Shown: piece by piece, positions 6,871-15,421 of the stretch
Position numbering within the stretch: the first letter of the stretch is position 1
How the letters are laid out: each line of letters opens with the position of its first letter
Source of the DNA: Rhodospirillaceae bacterium
GTDB lineage: Bacteria > Pseudomonadota > Alphaproteobacteria > MPNO01 > UBA2964
Length of the DNA: 18,582 nt
NCBI GenBank assembly: GCA_002712335.1
Contig: PATI01000066.1
Location: forward strand, 3,032 to 21,613
Direction: 5' to 3'
Position numbers and translations under genes: made by a program
The notes under the pieces: generated by a model
Told to the model about the DNA's origin: nothing
Databases searched by the model: none
Seen by the model: the letters and a program-made list of their open reading frames with translations, nothing else

Positions 6871-7848
6871 ATGAAACCGAACGATATAAGTCTTCTGGAT
6901 GAATTCGTAGATCTGGAACCAGAAAAAGAAAACTTCCAAGAGGCATTGCTTAGGGGTTTATCTGCCAACCAGAAATCTCTTCCTTGTAAATTTTTTTATG
7001 ATGAAACAGGCTCTGAGCTTTTCAATCAAATTTGCGAGCTAGATGAATATTACGTTACCCGCACTGAAAATAGAATCTTAGCGGATAATGCTAAAGAAAT
7101 TAGCCGGGTTATTGGCAGCGGATGCAATCTTTTTGAACTTGGGAGTGGATCAAGCAGGAAAGTAAAAATACTCCTCGACGTGCTGGAAAGTCCGGCTGGT
7201 TATACCGCTCTAGATATTTCAAAGGAACATTTAATAAAATCTTGCGCCGAGTTATCCTCTATTTATCCAGGTATTCCTATAGGGGCGATTTGCACCGACT
7301 ACTCGAAGTCTCTGGCGTTCCCGTTTAAGTCCGCAGAGGCAAATAATACCGTGGTGTTTTTCCCTGGGTCTTCTTTAGGTAACTTTGATACGGAAAATGC
7401 AATAAAGTTTTTAGGTTGGGTTGCCGATTTATTAAAAGGTTCAGAAGGTGGTTTTTTAATTGGTATAGACCTTAAAAAAGATCGAGAAATCCTCGAAGCA
7501 GCGTACGATGATTCTGATGGAGTTACAGCTAAATTTAACCTAAATTTATTAATAAGGGCTAATAGAGAACTAAATGCAAACTTTGATGTTTCAAAGTTTT
7601 TCCATAGAGCAATTTATAATCACGAAAAAGGAAGAATTGAAATGCATTTGGTTAGTCGGATTAACCAAATTGTCTCAATAGGTTCTAATTCATTTGAATT
7701 TTTTGAAAATGAGTATATTCACACTGAAAACTCCTATAAATATTCGTTGAGTCAGTTTGAAAAAATGTGGCGAGAAGCAGGTTTTAATTCGTCCAGACAT
7801 TGGTGTGATTTAAAAGAGTATTTTAGTGTCCACTACCTAAGGCTTTGA
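6871..7848 (+). CDS. egtD: L-histidine N-alpha-methyltransferase (ergothioneine biosynthesis)
   Basis: 325 residues, the normal EgtD length. It transfers three methyl groups from SAM to the alpha-amine of histidine to make hercynine. Seen in order: the N-terminal LPCKFFYDETGSELFNQI block (37-54) and DEYYVTRTE (58-66); the SAM-binding glycine loop LFELGSGSSRKV (87-98); LDIS with Asp115; TDYS with Asp143; FFPGSSLGNF (163-172) with Asn171; IEMHL (256-260); and IHTENSYKYS (283-292), whose Glu286 and Ser288 correspond to the residues of mycobacterial EgtD that bind the histidine imidazole. Ergothioneine is a thiol antioxidant made in the cytoplasm and common in Actinobacteria, fungi and many Alphaproteobacteria. 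The sulfoxide synthase gene egtB, usually adjacent, is not next to it; the downstream gene is a thioredoxin-fold protein. The Shine-Dalgarno is weak (AGAAG about 6 nt before ATG). Confidence 0.93.
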   Translation: MKPNDISLLDEFVDLEPEKENFQEALLRGLSANQKSLPCKFFYDETGSELFNQICELDEYYVTRTENRILADNAKEISRVIGSGCNLFELGSGSSRKVKILLDVLESPAGYTALDISKEHLIKSCAELSSIYPGIPIGAICTDYSKSLAFPFKSAEANNTVVFFPGSSLGNFDTENAIKFLGWVADLLKGSEGGFLIGIDLKKDREILEAAYDDSDGVTAKFNLNLLIRANRELNANFDVSKFFHRAIYNHEKGRIEMHLVSRINQIVSIGSNSFEFFENEYIHTENSYKYSLSQFEKMWREAGFNSSRHWCDLKEYFSVHYLRL

Positions 7849-7910
7849 TAGATGATATAAAATAGCTAACCAGTTATATTTTTATTTGAAACATTCTTTA
7901 TGGAAAACTT

Positions 7911-8543
7911 TTGGAAATTAAGGTCATTTTAGATACAGTTTGCCCATGGAGTTTTATTGGTAAACGCCGATTGGAAAAGGCATTAACTGTAATGCCAGAA
8001 ACAAGTTATAGTGTTTCCTGGGAGCCCTACCAGATAAACCCGACTATTCCCGTTCAAGGATTGGAAAGGAGGACATATCTAGAAGAAAAGTTTGGCAGTA
8101 TCGAACACGCGAACAAGGTTAGCCGTAACCTTGAATTAGTTGGCAGTGATATTGGGATTGATTTTCATTTTGAAAAAATAAAGTTTACTCCCAATACCGT
8201 TTTGTCCCATCGATTAATTCAATATGCCTCTCGGCGTCAAATAAATTTGAGTAAATTGATTGATAGCCTTTTTATAGCCTTTTTTAAAAATGGAGAGGAT
8301 ATTGGCAGTGGTAATAATTTAAAAAATATAGCCGTTCAGCATGGTCTTAACGGTGATGACTTTTTAAATTATATTAGTTCGGATGGAGATCATATATTGG
8401 TCTTAAAAAAAGATGAAGGATTTAGAAGGCTTGGTGTACAAAGTGTGCCCTGTTTCATTATAGACGGTAAATACACTGTCTCAGGTGCTCAACCGCCAGA
8501 GATTTTTCACAAAGTATTCGATCTAGCGCAACAAGTGAATTAG
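7911..8543 (+). CDS. DsbA-family (FrnE / 2-hydroxychromene-2-carboxylate isomerase-like) protein with CPWS motif
   Basis: 210 residues with the thioredoxin fold plus helical insertion of the DsbA/FrnE/GST-kappa group. The N-terminal strand leads into the redox motif at Cys11: CPWSFIG, where most FrnE-like proteins have CPWCYIG. The cis-proline loop is SVPCFIIDG with Pro180, followed by VSGAQ, a usual family ending. The missing second cysteine means it cannot form the internal disulfide of a normal oxidoreductase; it could be a monothiol isomerase/glutathione-dependent enzyme, or one that uses Cys181 near the cis-Pro. The start is TTG 7911: an in-frame stop lies at 7887-7889 and no in-frame ATG lies between. 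No signal peptide is seen, so it is cytoplasmic. It follows egtD by 62 nt on the same strand and may be cotranscribed, linking both to thiol or oxidative-stress chemistry. Confidence 0.75.
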   Translation: MEIKVILDTVCPWSFIGKRRLEKALTVMPETSYSVSWEPYQINPTIPVQGLERRTYLEEKFGSIEHANKVSRNLELVGSDIGIDFHFEKIKFTPNTVLSHRLIQYASRRQINLSKLIDSLFIAFFKNGEDIGSGNNLKNIAVQHGLNGDDFLNYISSDGDHILVLKKDEGFRRLGVQSVPCFIIDGKYTVSGAQPPEIFHKVFDLAQQVN

Positions 8544-8568
8544 GAAAATTATTCCACAAAACCTACTA

Positions 8569-11500
8569 TCAGGCCTGAATTGCTAATTCTAGAATTTTAT
8601 ATACAAATTTTTTTGTACCGCGGAGCTTGGTCTTTTCCCTTTTCCAGTCATTACGCATAATGAGTTTGTGATCTGGTCTTAATACAATCCTACCTGGTTC
8701 TTCCTGAATAAGATTAATAAGTCCTGCAGGATTAGAAAAATTATCTCGATAAAAAGTAATAACTAATCCCTTTGGGCCCGCCTCTAGTTTGGAAATACCC
8801 GATTTTTTGCACATTTGTTTAATTTTTACGACTTCCAAAAGATTTTCCACTTCCTCTGGTAACTTACCAAACCGATCAATTAATTCCGCTGCAAAACTTT
8901 CTACTTCTTTTGTGTCATTTAAATTTGCCAAGCGCCGATAAAGGTTAAGTCTCGCGTCAAGATCTTTTACATAGTTTTCGGGTATTAAAACTGGAGAACC
9001 AATATTTATTTGAGGGCTCCAGGATTTTTCTTCGCTGTTTGGTTTTCCTAACTTCGCGTTGGCAACCGCATCTTCCAACATTTTTTGATATAGTTCGACG
9101 CCGACCTCTCGAATATGTCCAGACTGTTCATCACCTAAAAGATTTCCAGCACCTCGAATGTCAAGGTCATGGCTAGCCAGCTTGAAGCCCGCTCCTAATG
9201 AATCGAGAGACTGCATAACCTCCAACCTTTTGGACGCGGTTTCTGTTAAATCACCCTCCGCTGGTATAGTCAGATAACAATAGGCCCTTTGTTTTGAGCG
9301 TCCAATTCTGCCCCTAAGCTGATAAAGTTGAGCCAAACCAAAGCGGTCTGCTCTATGCACAAACAGAGTGTTCGCTGAAGGAATATCTAAGCCGGATTCA
9401 ACTATCTGGGTAGAGATTAAAAGATCGCTTTTACCATCATAAAAATCTGTCATTATCGATTCAAGAGCACTTGATTTCATCTGCCCATGCGCAATTGCTA
9501 TCTTAAGGTCTGGAACGAGTTGGCGTAATTGATTTTCAACTTCTTCCATATCTACGATACGAGGACAAACGTAGAAAATTTGACCACCTCGAAATCTCTC
9601 TCGTAAGATCGCCTCACGAACTATCAGAGGATCAAACGGTAATATAAATGTCCTCACGGCTAGCCGATCTATAGGAGGGCTGGCAATAATCGACATTTCT
9701 TTTACACCGGACAAAGCTAACTGCAAAGTTCTTGGTATGGGCGTTGCAGTAAGTGTCAAAACATGTACGTTCGAACGAATTTCTTTGAGCCGCTCTTTGT
9801 GGCTAACCCCAAAGCGTTGTTCCTCATCTATTACTAACAAGGCTAGGTCTTTGAATTTAATAGATTTTCCTAAAAGGGCGTGAGTACCAATGACAATATC
9901 AACGGAATTTTTTTCTAAGCCTTCTTTTATATCTCTTGCCTCTTTAGCGGACACCATTCTAGACAATTGAACAATTTTAACAGGATAACCATGAAACCTC
10001 TCACAGAAGGTTTGATAATGTTGACGGGCTAATAACGTTGTTGGAGCAACGACCGCAACCTGTCCTCCAGACATAACAGCGGCAAAAGAAGCTCTTAATG
10101 CAATTTCAGTTTTGCCAAAGCCCACATCTCCGCAGATGAGCCGATCCATTGGCTTATCACTCGCCAAGTCCGCTACAGTATCATTAATAGCCCCCATTTG
10201 ATCTTCAGTTTCAGAATATGGGAATTTTGCACAGAATTCCTCATACATTGTATCCTCGGCGACTAACTTTCTGCTAGGTTGTAGTGTCCTTTCTGCGGCA
10301 ATACTAATCAGTTTTTCTGCCATCTTCTCTAGGCGTTGTTTGACCCTTACCTTTCTAGCCTGCCATCCACTGCCTCCAAGTTTATCTTTCACTGCACCAG
10401 AGTCTGTTGACCCATAACGAGATAGAATCTCGATATTCTCCACAGGAACAAATAATCTGTCGCTATCCGCGTAACTTATACGGAGACAATCATGAGGAGC
10501 GCCGCCTGCTTTAACTGTTTCGAGCCCTTCGTATGAACCAATTCCATGTTCGATATGAACTACAAAATCACCTACAACGAGTTCAGAGGTATCAGTTAAA
10601 AAGGTATCAGATCGCCGCTTCTTTTTTGTCTGAACTATTCTTTCGCCGAAAATATCTTGTTCACTTAATAGAATAGTGTTTTCGGACCTGAAACCCCTTT
10701 CCAATCCAAGTACGAAAACACCAATAGAGGCAGATGAAAGAGCTAAAAACTCAGACCAATTTTCGAGATAAACAAATTCCGACCCTTGCTGTTCTTTTAA
10801 AAGTGTAACTACTCTTTCGCGTGAACCCGTCGTGTGACAAGCAATTGCAATTTTTTGACCTTTGACCTGTTCATCTTTTACATATTTAAGAACACTCTCA
10901 AGCAGGCTAACGGGGTGTTCGTTATCTTTATTTGAATTATTTTGACTTTGTCGGACTGAAGAAAATTCGTACCCAAGAGCTCCTCCCAAATCAATAACAT
11001 GGTCATATTCTATGGATTTTATCTGCTCTGGCACTTTGAACGGTGTAAACCAGCAGCTAGAAAATTCTTTCAAAATCTCCTCCCATGCTGACTCCATGAA
11101 ATAGAGATAATTTGGCGGCAGTGGTCGATAGATTTGGGATCTATCTAATCCTTTTTTACTTGATCCGGAAACATTAAGAAAACTTTGACGAGCTTCGTAA
11201 AAATCGTAGATTAACTCATGACGAGCACTGATTGCAGCTTGGCACTGACTTTGGAAAGCTAAGATGGCATTAGGAAGATAATCTAATAATGATGCCATAT
11301 CTTCATTAATGATAGGCACCCAATGTTCAATTCCTGCTATGACTTTACCCTCTGAAATGGCTTCATAGAGCGGGTCATCTGTTACATTACCAAACTTTTC
11401 TCTGTAGCCTTTACGAAAACGAGAAATGGAATTTTTATCCAGCAGATATTCTCTAACTGGCTGCAGTGAGATGGAATTTAGTACGTCTAGGCTACGTTGA

Positions 11501-12111
11501 TCTAATGGATCAAATCTTCTAATTTCTTCGATTTCATTTCCGAATAAATCAAGTCGTACCGGCATCGCCGCACCAGATGGAAATATATCGATAATTCCGC
11601 CTCGGTATGCAAACTCACCCGCCTCCCTAACTGTCCCAGTCCGTCGGTACCCGTTATCTGAGAGGAACCGAGATAGATTTTCTAAATTAATATTTTGTTT
11701 CTCTTTTAGTTCAAATATAGAATTTTTGAACTGACCTCTGGAGGGTACCTTTTGTAGTATAGCATTAACCGTAGTCAGAATGATTACCTGGTTCCCCGTT
11801 TTGTTTTCTAAGCGATGGTTAAGTTTAAAGAGAGTGTTTAATCTTCTGCCCGTTAATTCCGGATTGGGAGATACACGGTCATAGGGTAGGCAGTCCCATG
11901 CAGGAAAATCTAAAACCGTTATATCCGGGGCAAATGCCTTTAATGTATCCCAAGCAATCGAAAGACGTCTGTCATCTCTTGTTATATATAATATGGGACG
12001 GCTAGGTAGAACTGATGACATCTCTAAGACGGCAAGAGTATCGACGCCCTCCGGGGATCCGCAAAAATGGATTTTGGATATAGTATTAAAAAAGGACTTA
12101 TTTATTTTCAA
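8569..12111 (-). CDS. mfd: Transcription-repair coupling factor Mfd
   Basis: 1180 residues, a little longer than E. coli Mfd (1148). It removes RNA polymerase stalled at lesions and recruits UvrA. Domains in order: N-terminal UvrB-like damage-recognition module (residues 1 to about 350); the RNA-polymerase-interacting domain beginning at GDFVVHIEHGIGSYEGLE (about 510); the helicase core with Walker A GDVGFGKTE (about 660), the DEEQ box VIDEEQRFG (about 763), TATPIPRTL, and QLRGRIGRS in the second RecA lobe; then the TRG and C-terminal regulatory domain with ARLNLYRRLA. The start codon is TTG at 12109-12111, overlapping the sdhE stop as TTGA, so translation is probably coupled; an upstream Shine-Dalgarno is poor. 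It converges with the CPWS protein gene. A GGCC-centred palindrome occurs in the last codons but has no loop and is unlikely to be a terminator. Confidence 0.97.
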   Translation of the reverse strand: MKINKSFFNTISKIHFCGSPEGVDTLAVLEMSSVLPSRPILYITRDDRRLSIAWDTLKAFAPDITVLDFPAWDCLPYDRVSPNPELTGRRLNTLFKLNHRLENKTGNQVIILTTVNAILQKVPSRGQFKNSIFELKEKQNINLENLSRFLSDNGYRRTGTVREAGEFAYRGGIIDIFPSGAAMPVRLDLFGNEIEEIRRFDPLDQRSLDVLNSISLQPVREYLLDKNSISRFRKGYREKFGNVTDDPLYEAISEGKVIAGIEHWVPIINEDMASLLDYLPNAILAFQSQCQAAISARHELIYDFYEARQSFLNVSGSSKKGLDRSQIYRPLPPNYLYFMESAWEEILKEFSSCWFTPFKVPEQIKSIEYDHVIDLGGALGYEFSSVRQSQNNSNKDNEHPVSLLESVLKYVKDEQVKGQKIAIACHTTGSRERVVTLLKEQQGSEFVYLENWSEFLALSSASIGVFVLGLERGFRSENTILLSEQDIFGERIVQTKKKRRSDTFLTDTSELVVGDFVVHIEHGIGSYEGLETVKAGGAPHDCLRISYADSDRLFVPVENIEILSRYGSTDSGAVKDKLGGSGWQARKVRVKQRLEKMAEKLISIAAERTLQPSRKLVAEDTMYEEFCAKFPYSETEDQMGAINDTVADLASDKPMDRLICGDVGFGKTEIALRASFAAVMSGGQVAVVAPTTLLARQHYQTFCERFHGYPVKIVQLSRMVSAKEARDIKEGLEKNSVDIVIGTHALLGKSIKFKDLALLVIDEEQRFGVSHKERLKEIRSNVHVLTLTATPIPRTLQLALSGVKEMSIIASPPIDRLAVRTFILPFDPLIVREAILRERFRGGQIFYVCPRIVDMEEVENQLRQLVPDLKIAIAHGQMKSSALESIMTDFYDGKSDLLISTQIVESGLDIPSANTLFVHRADRFGLAQLYQLRGRIGRSKQRAYCYLTIPAEGDLTETASKRLEVMQSLDSLGAGFKLASHDLDIRGAGNLLGDEQSGHIREVGVELYQKMLEDAVANAKLGKPNSEEKSWSPQINIGSPVLIPENYVKDLDARLNLYRRLANLNDTKEVESFAAELIDRFGKLPEEVENLLEVVKIKQMCKKSGISKLEAGPKGLVITFYRDNFSNPAGLINLIQEEPGRIVLRPDHKLIMRNDWKREKTKLRGTKKFVYKILELAIQA

Positions 12112-12380
12112 TGGTTTAATAGTATATTCTTAAAGTGACATATTCGTTTAAAGATATCATTTATGTGGTAGTCCGGAGGAGTTTTCAAACCCGAGATCCA
12201 ACTCATTAAATCTGGATCACTTTCCTCAAGCAGAGATCCAAACTGTCTTAATTCCTCTCGAGTCATTGAATGAATGTTTTCGATGGCAAATTGCCCTATT
12301 ATCATATCAGCTTCCTTGGTGCCTCGACGTTTGCTCTGATACATTAAGCGCTGTCGAAGGATTTCCTCTGGATCAGTCAT
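12108..12380 (-). CDS. sdhE: Succinate dehydrogenase flavinylation factor SdhE
   Basis: 90 residues from the ATG at 12378-12380, a typical length for the SdhE/SDH5/YgfY family. The signature RGxxE is RGTKE at residues 19-23 within YQSKRRGTKEADMIIGQFA; Gly20 corresponds to the glycine needed for flavinylation in E. coli SdhE. The rest (MTREELRQFGSLLEESDPDL, then WISG) is the usual helical bundle. It promotes covalent FAD attachment to the SdhA flavoprotein. An AAGGAG at 12386-12391, 5 nt before this ATG, favours it over another in-frame ATG seven codons upstream (12399-12401). The gene overlaps mfd by 4 nt and is divergent from recG, an arrangement known in Alphaproteobacteria. No sdh genes are present in the window. 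Confidence 0.92.
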   Translation of the reverse strand: MTDPEEILRQRLMYQSKRRGTKEADMIIGQFAIENIHSMTREELRQFGSLLEESDPDLMSWISGLKTPPDYHINDIFKRICHFKNILLNH

Positions 12381-12385
12381 TGCAA

Positions 12386-12391
12386 CTCCTT
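12386..12391 (-). promoter_or_regulatory. Ribosome binding site deciding the sdhE start
   Basis: On the minus strand AAGGAG sits 5 nt before the ATG at 12378-12380. It lies inside the frame that an alternative start seven codons earlier would use, so the shorter 90-residue protein is preferred. Confidence 0.65.
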
Positions 12392-12406
12392 CATAGAGCA
12401 TTAGGA

Positions 12407-12422
12407 TATAGAAGCTTCGATA
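12407..12422. promoter_or_regulatory. Near-palindrome in the sdhE/recG divergent spacer
   Basis: TATA-GAAGCTTC-GATA is palindromic except for one pair, with the perfect core GAAGCTTC at 12411-12418. It lies midway in the 82-bp spacer between divergent sdhE and recG. It may be an operator, but an 8-bp core can occur by chance and no regulator family is recognised; it does not match the alphaproteobacterial LexA box (GTTC-N7-GTTC). Confidence 0.2.
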
Positions 12423-12462
12423 GTTTTTGTCAGCAACAGATCGAAAAAAGTTTAATATTTAA

Positions 12463-14544
12463 ATGCGACCTGAAATTCTTTTTCCTTTGTTCACGCCGGT
12501 TCAAACTTTATCCGGTATAGGTCCTAGATTATCTGGGTTTTTATCGAAAATGTGCGGACCGAATATTATTGACCTTTGTTGGCATTTACCTATTGGATTT
12601 ATTGATAGACGCTATTCACCAAACGTCGCTAATGTTTTGCCGGGCACTATTGCTACTATTACGCTTAAAATTTTGAACCATCAGCCTTCTAAGACCAGGA
12701 AACTACCTTACAAAGTTATATGTGGGGATGACACCGGCGAAATGGAATTAGTATTTTTTCATTCAAGAGCAAATTATTTGGTAAACATGTTGCCAGTGGG
12801 TGAAACTCGAATAGTCAGTGGCAAGGTCGATATATTTAAGGGGAAGGTCCAAATGACCCACCCTGATAGGATAGGCCTACCTGAAGAAGCTTCAGTGATT
12901 CAAACAATTGAACCTGTTTACCGCCTGACAGCAGGTTTAACCTCCAAACCCCTTCTCAAGGCAATAAATGGGGCGCTCTCAAAAACAGGATTTCTACCGG
13001 AATGGCAGGATTTAGCATGGCTAAAGAAACAGAAATTTCCGGCATGGCGTGATGCTCTCCTCAAAGCCCATGCACCGGAAAATGAATTGGATGTTGGAAA
13101 TAATTCCACTGCCCGAAGACGGCTAATATATGATGAATTACTCGCAGACCAACTGGCATTAGCTATCGTGCGCTCCCTGCATCGTAAAAAGTCCGGGCGA
13201 ATTATAAAATCAGATAATGCTCTGATTAGAAAGATTATGAGTAAGTTGCCCTTCGAATTAACTACCGGACAAAACGGAGCACTTAATGAAATTTTATCAG
13301 ATATGGGTCAACCATATCGTATGCTTCGATTGTTACAAGGAGATGTAGGCAGCGGAAAAACTGTTGTAGCATTTCTTGCGATGATTAGGGCTGTAGAATG
13401 TCAATTGCAAGCCGCGTTGATGGCGCCGACAGAAGTATTAGTGCTGCAACATTACAAAACACTTAAACCCTGGGGGGAGTATATCGGGGTAAATATAGAA
13501 ATTCTGACAGGAAAAGATAGTAAGGCCCATCGCCAAAACGTTTTAGAAGGACTTATCAATGGTGATATTTCCATTATCATTGGGACGCATGCTCTATTGC
13601 AGGATGACGTCCACTACAAAGATCTTGGGTTGGCAGTAATAGATGAACAACACCGGTTTGGTGTACACCAGCGTTTAATGTTAAATGAAAAGGGAAAAAA
13701 AGCTGATATGCTAGTCATGACAGCTACACCAATACCCAGAACATTAATGCTTTGTGCCTATAGTGATCTGGATTCATCACGTTTAGCAGAAAAACCAGCA
13801 GGACGGCAGGCGATTGAAACTCGAGCAGTGCCTACGACAAGACTTGAGGAGGTAATTGATAGGCTTAAGCACACGCTAGATGAAGGAGCCCGAGCATTCT
13901 GGGTTTGTCCTCTAGTTGAGGAGTCAGAACTAATGGATCTTGAAGCGGCAACGGACAGACATAAGTTTCTGGATAGTCGTTTTAAGGGACGCGTGGGCCT
14001 TTTACATGGAAAAATGAAGCCTGCTGAAAAAGAAAAGGTAATGAAATCCTTTATGGAGGGTGAGTTAAATATCCTAGTCGCCACGACTGTTATAGAGGTG
14101 GGAGTTGATATACCTGATGCAAATATAATGATTGTTGAACACGCTGAACGCTTTGGTTTAGCGCAGTTACATCAACTCAGGGGTCGCGTAGGTCGTGGAA
14201 AAAAATCTTCTGCTTGTATTTTAATGTATTCAAACCCTTTATCAGAAAACGCCCGTGCCAGAATAAATATATTAAGGGAAACTGATGATGGTTTTAGGAT
14301 AGCAGAAGAAGATCTGAAGTTAAGAGGCGCGGGAGAATTACTAGGAACTCGTCAAAGTGGCCTCCCTATATTTCGAATGGCAGATATAGTGAGCCACCAG
14401 GACCTTATGGTGGCGGCAAGAGATGACGCAAAATTAATTATCGAACGTGACCCTTATTTAAAAAGTAAACGAGGCGAGGCACTTCGCATACTCCTCTATC
14501 TTTTCCAAAAGGATAACGTCGTTCAAACACTCAGATCTGGATAA
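12463..14544 (+). CDS. recG: ATP-dependent DNA helicase RecG
   Basis: 693 residues, matching RecG proteins. It remodels stalled replication forks and branches Holliday junctions. Seen: the N-terminal region with LSGIGPRLSGFL and an OB-fold wedge domain (about residues 60-150); Walker A LLQGDVGSGKT (about 294); DEQH-type box VIDEQHRFGVHQR (about 393); TATPIPRTLML (about 420); VATTVIEVGVDIP and HQLRGRVGRG (about 574); and a C-terminal region LKLRGAGELLGTRQSGLP, diagnostic of RecG. The ATG follows an in-frame TAA directly, so no longer start exists; no good Shine-Dalgarno is present, and the transcript may start close to the ATG. It is divergent from sdhE-mfd over an 82-bp spacer and converges with the DUF502 gene with only 6 nt between stops. 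Confidence 0.97.
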   Translation: MRPEILFPLFTPVQTLSGIGPRLSGFLSKMCGPNIIDLCWHLPIGFIDRRYSPNVANVLPGTIATITLKILNHQPSKTRKLPYKVICGDDTGEMELVFFHSRANYLVNMLPVGETRIVSGKVDIFKGKVQMTHPDRIGLPEEASVIQTIEPVYRLTAGLTSKPLLKAINGALSKTGFLPEWQDLAWLKKQKFPAWRDALLKAHAPENELDVGNNSTARRRLIYDELLADQLALAIVRSLHRKKSGRIIKSDNALIRKIMSKLPFELTTGQNGALNEILSDMGQPYRMLRLLQGDVGSGKTVVAFLAMIRAVECQLQAALMAPTEVLVLQHYKTLKPWGEYIGVNIEILTGKDSKAHRQNVLEGLINGDISIIIGTHALLQDDVHYKDLGLAVIDEQHRFGVHQRLMLNEKGKKADMLVMTATPIPRTLMLCAYSDLDSSRLAEKPAGRQAIETRAVPTTRLEEVIDRLKHTLDEGARAFWVCPLVEESELMDLEAATDRHKFLDSRFKGRVGLLHGKMKPAEKEKVMKSFMEGELNILVATTVIEVGVDIPDANIMIVEHAERFGLAQLHQLRGRVGRGKKSSACILMYSNPLSENARARINILRETDDGFRIAEEDLKLRGAGELLGTRQSGLPIFRMADIVSHQDLMVAARDDAKLIIERDPYLKSKRGEALRILLYLFQKDNVVQTLRSG

Positions 14545-14550
14545 AAATCT

Positions 14551-15273
14551 TTATTCAATTGGAATTGTTCTGTTATCCCCATTAGACGCATTCACCTGGA
14601 CACCCCTTTCGTTCTGTGGTCTTCGATCAGGGGGGGTCACTATCCCGCCAGAAATCACCATTTTTATTCCCTCCTCTACCGTCATAGATAAAACAACGAG
14701 CTCCCGACGAGGCAGAAACAGGAGGTAGCCCGAGGTTGGATTTGGTGTTGTTGGCAGGAAGACATTTACAACGTCGTCCTTTGTAGAGTTCTGGATTTCA
14801 CCTTGAGTTGTTCCTGTAATAAATCCAAGGGCCCACGAACCACGCCTAGGATATTCAAAGAGTACCACTTCGCGGAAAGCATTTGACTGGTGAGAAAGAA
14901 CGGTTTCAAAAATTTGTTTTAAAGCACCATAGACACTCCGTATAACGGGCATCCTGGCCAGAAGTTTTTCGCTGGTTCGTATCCAGTACCGCCCTAAGAT
15001 ACCGGCGGTTAACGCCCCGATAAGGGTCATCAAAAGGCAGGCCATTAAGAGGCCAAGACCCGGGATACCGAATGGTAAATATGTCTCGGGGTTATAGGCG
15101 GGAGGCAGCAGCGGGGTCATTTTGTTGTCAACCCAGTTTATGAATAACCAGGCAAGATAAAACGTAATTCCTATCGGAGCCGTAATTAGAACTCCGGCCA
15201 GAAAATAACCACGTAAATGCCGAATTAATCCTATCTTTGGTTTTTTTATTTTAAATGGTTCATTGTTAGACAT
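14551..15273 (-). CDS. DUF502 family inner-membrane protein
   Basis: 240 residues. After a short basic N-terminus, two hydrophobic segments at about residues 20-46 (FLAGVLITAPIGITFYLAWL) and 69-93 (GLGLLMACLLMTLIGALTAG) are consistent with two membrane helices, followed by LLARMPVIRSVYGALKQIFE and a soluble domain with GSWALGFITGTT, VFLPTTPNPTSGYLLFLPR and ISGGIV, the conserved pattern of the DUF502 family. The function is unknown; the protein is often found beside recG in Alphaproteobacteria. The start is supported by GGA 7-9 nt upstream. The last 30 residues are polar, probably a cytoplasmic tail. Its gene is divergent from the MaoC-like gene. Confidence 0.88.
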   Translation of the reverse strand: MSNNEPFKIKKPKIGLIRHLRGYFLAGVLITAPIGITFYLAWLFINWVDNKMTPLLPPAYNPETYLPFGIPGLGLLMACLLMTLIGALTAGILGRYWIRTSEKLLARMPVIRSVYGALKQIFETVLSHQSNAFREVVLFEYPRRGSWALGFITGTTQGEIQNSTKDDVVNVFLPTTPNPTSGYLLFLPRRELVVLSMTVEEGIKMVISGGIVTPPDRRPQNERGVQVNASNGDNRTIPIE

Positions 15274-15411
15274 TTTTCATTCCAATACTAATGCCGGATT
15301 AGCTGGCCTTTAGAGATAGACGACTTTATTTTACGACTCTATTGAGATGTTTACATTTAATTTAAAATCCGCGCTATCAGTAAATATCTAAAGTTTCAAT
15401 TAATAAAAAAA

Positions 15412-15416
15412 AGAGG
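15412..15416 (+). promoter_or_regulatory. Ribosome binding site deciding the start of the MaoC-like gene
   Basis: AGAGG lies 5 nt before ATG 15422. An in-frame GTG at 15416 overlaps this site and has no site of its own, so ATG is chosen. Confidence 0.6.
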
Positions 15417-15421
15417 TGAAA

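Noticed and set aside
8565..8582. TCAGGCCTGA palindrome at the end of mfd
   Set aside because: No loop, so it cannot form a useful terminator hairpin; it encodes the last Mfd codons.
12266..12520. Plus-strand frame of 84 codons across sdhE and the start of recG
   Set aside because: Antisense to sdhE and overlapping recG in another frame; no support.
15274..15421. Possible tRNA or small RNA in the DUF502/MaoC spacer
   Set aside because: No cloverleaf, conserved stem or terminator could be found; it looks like an ordinary AT-rich divergent promoter region.
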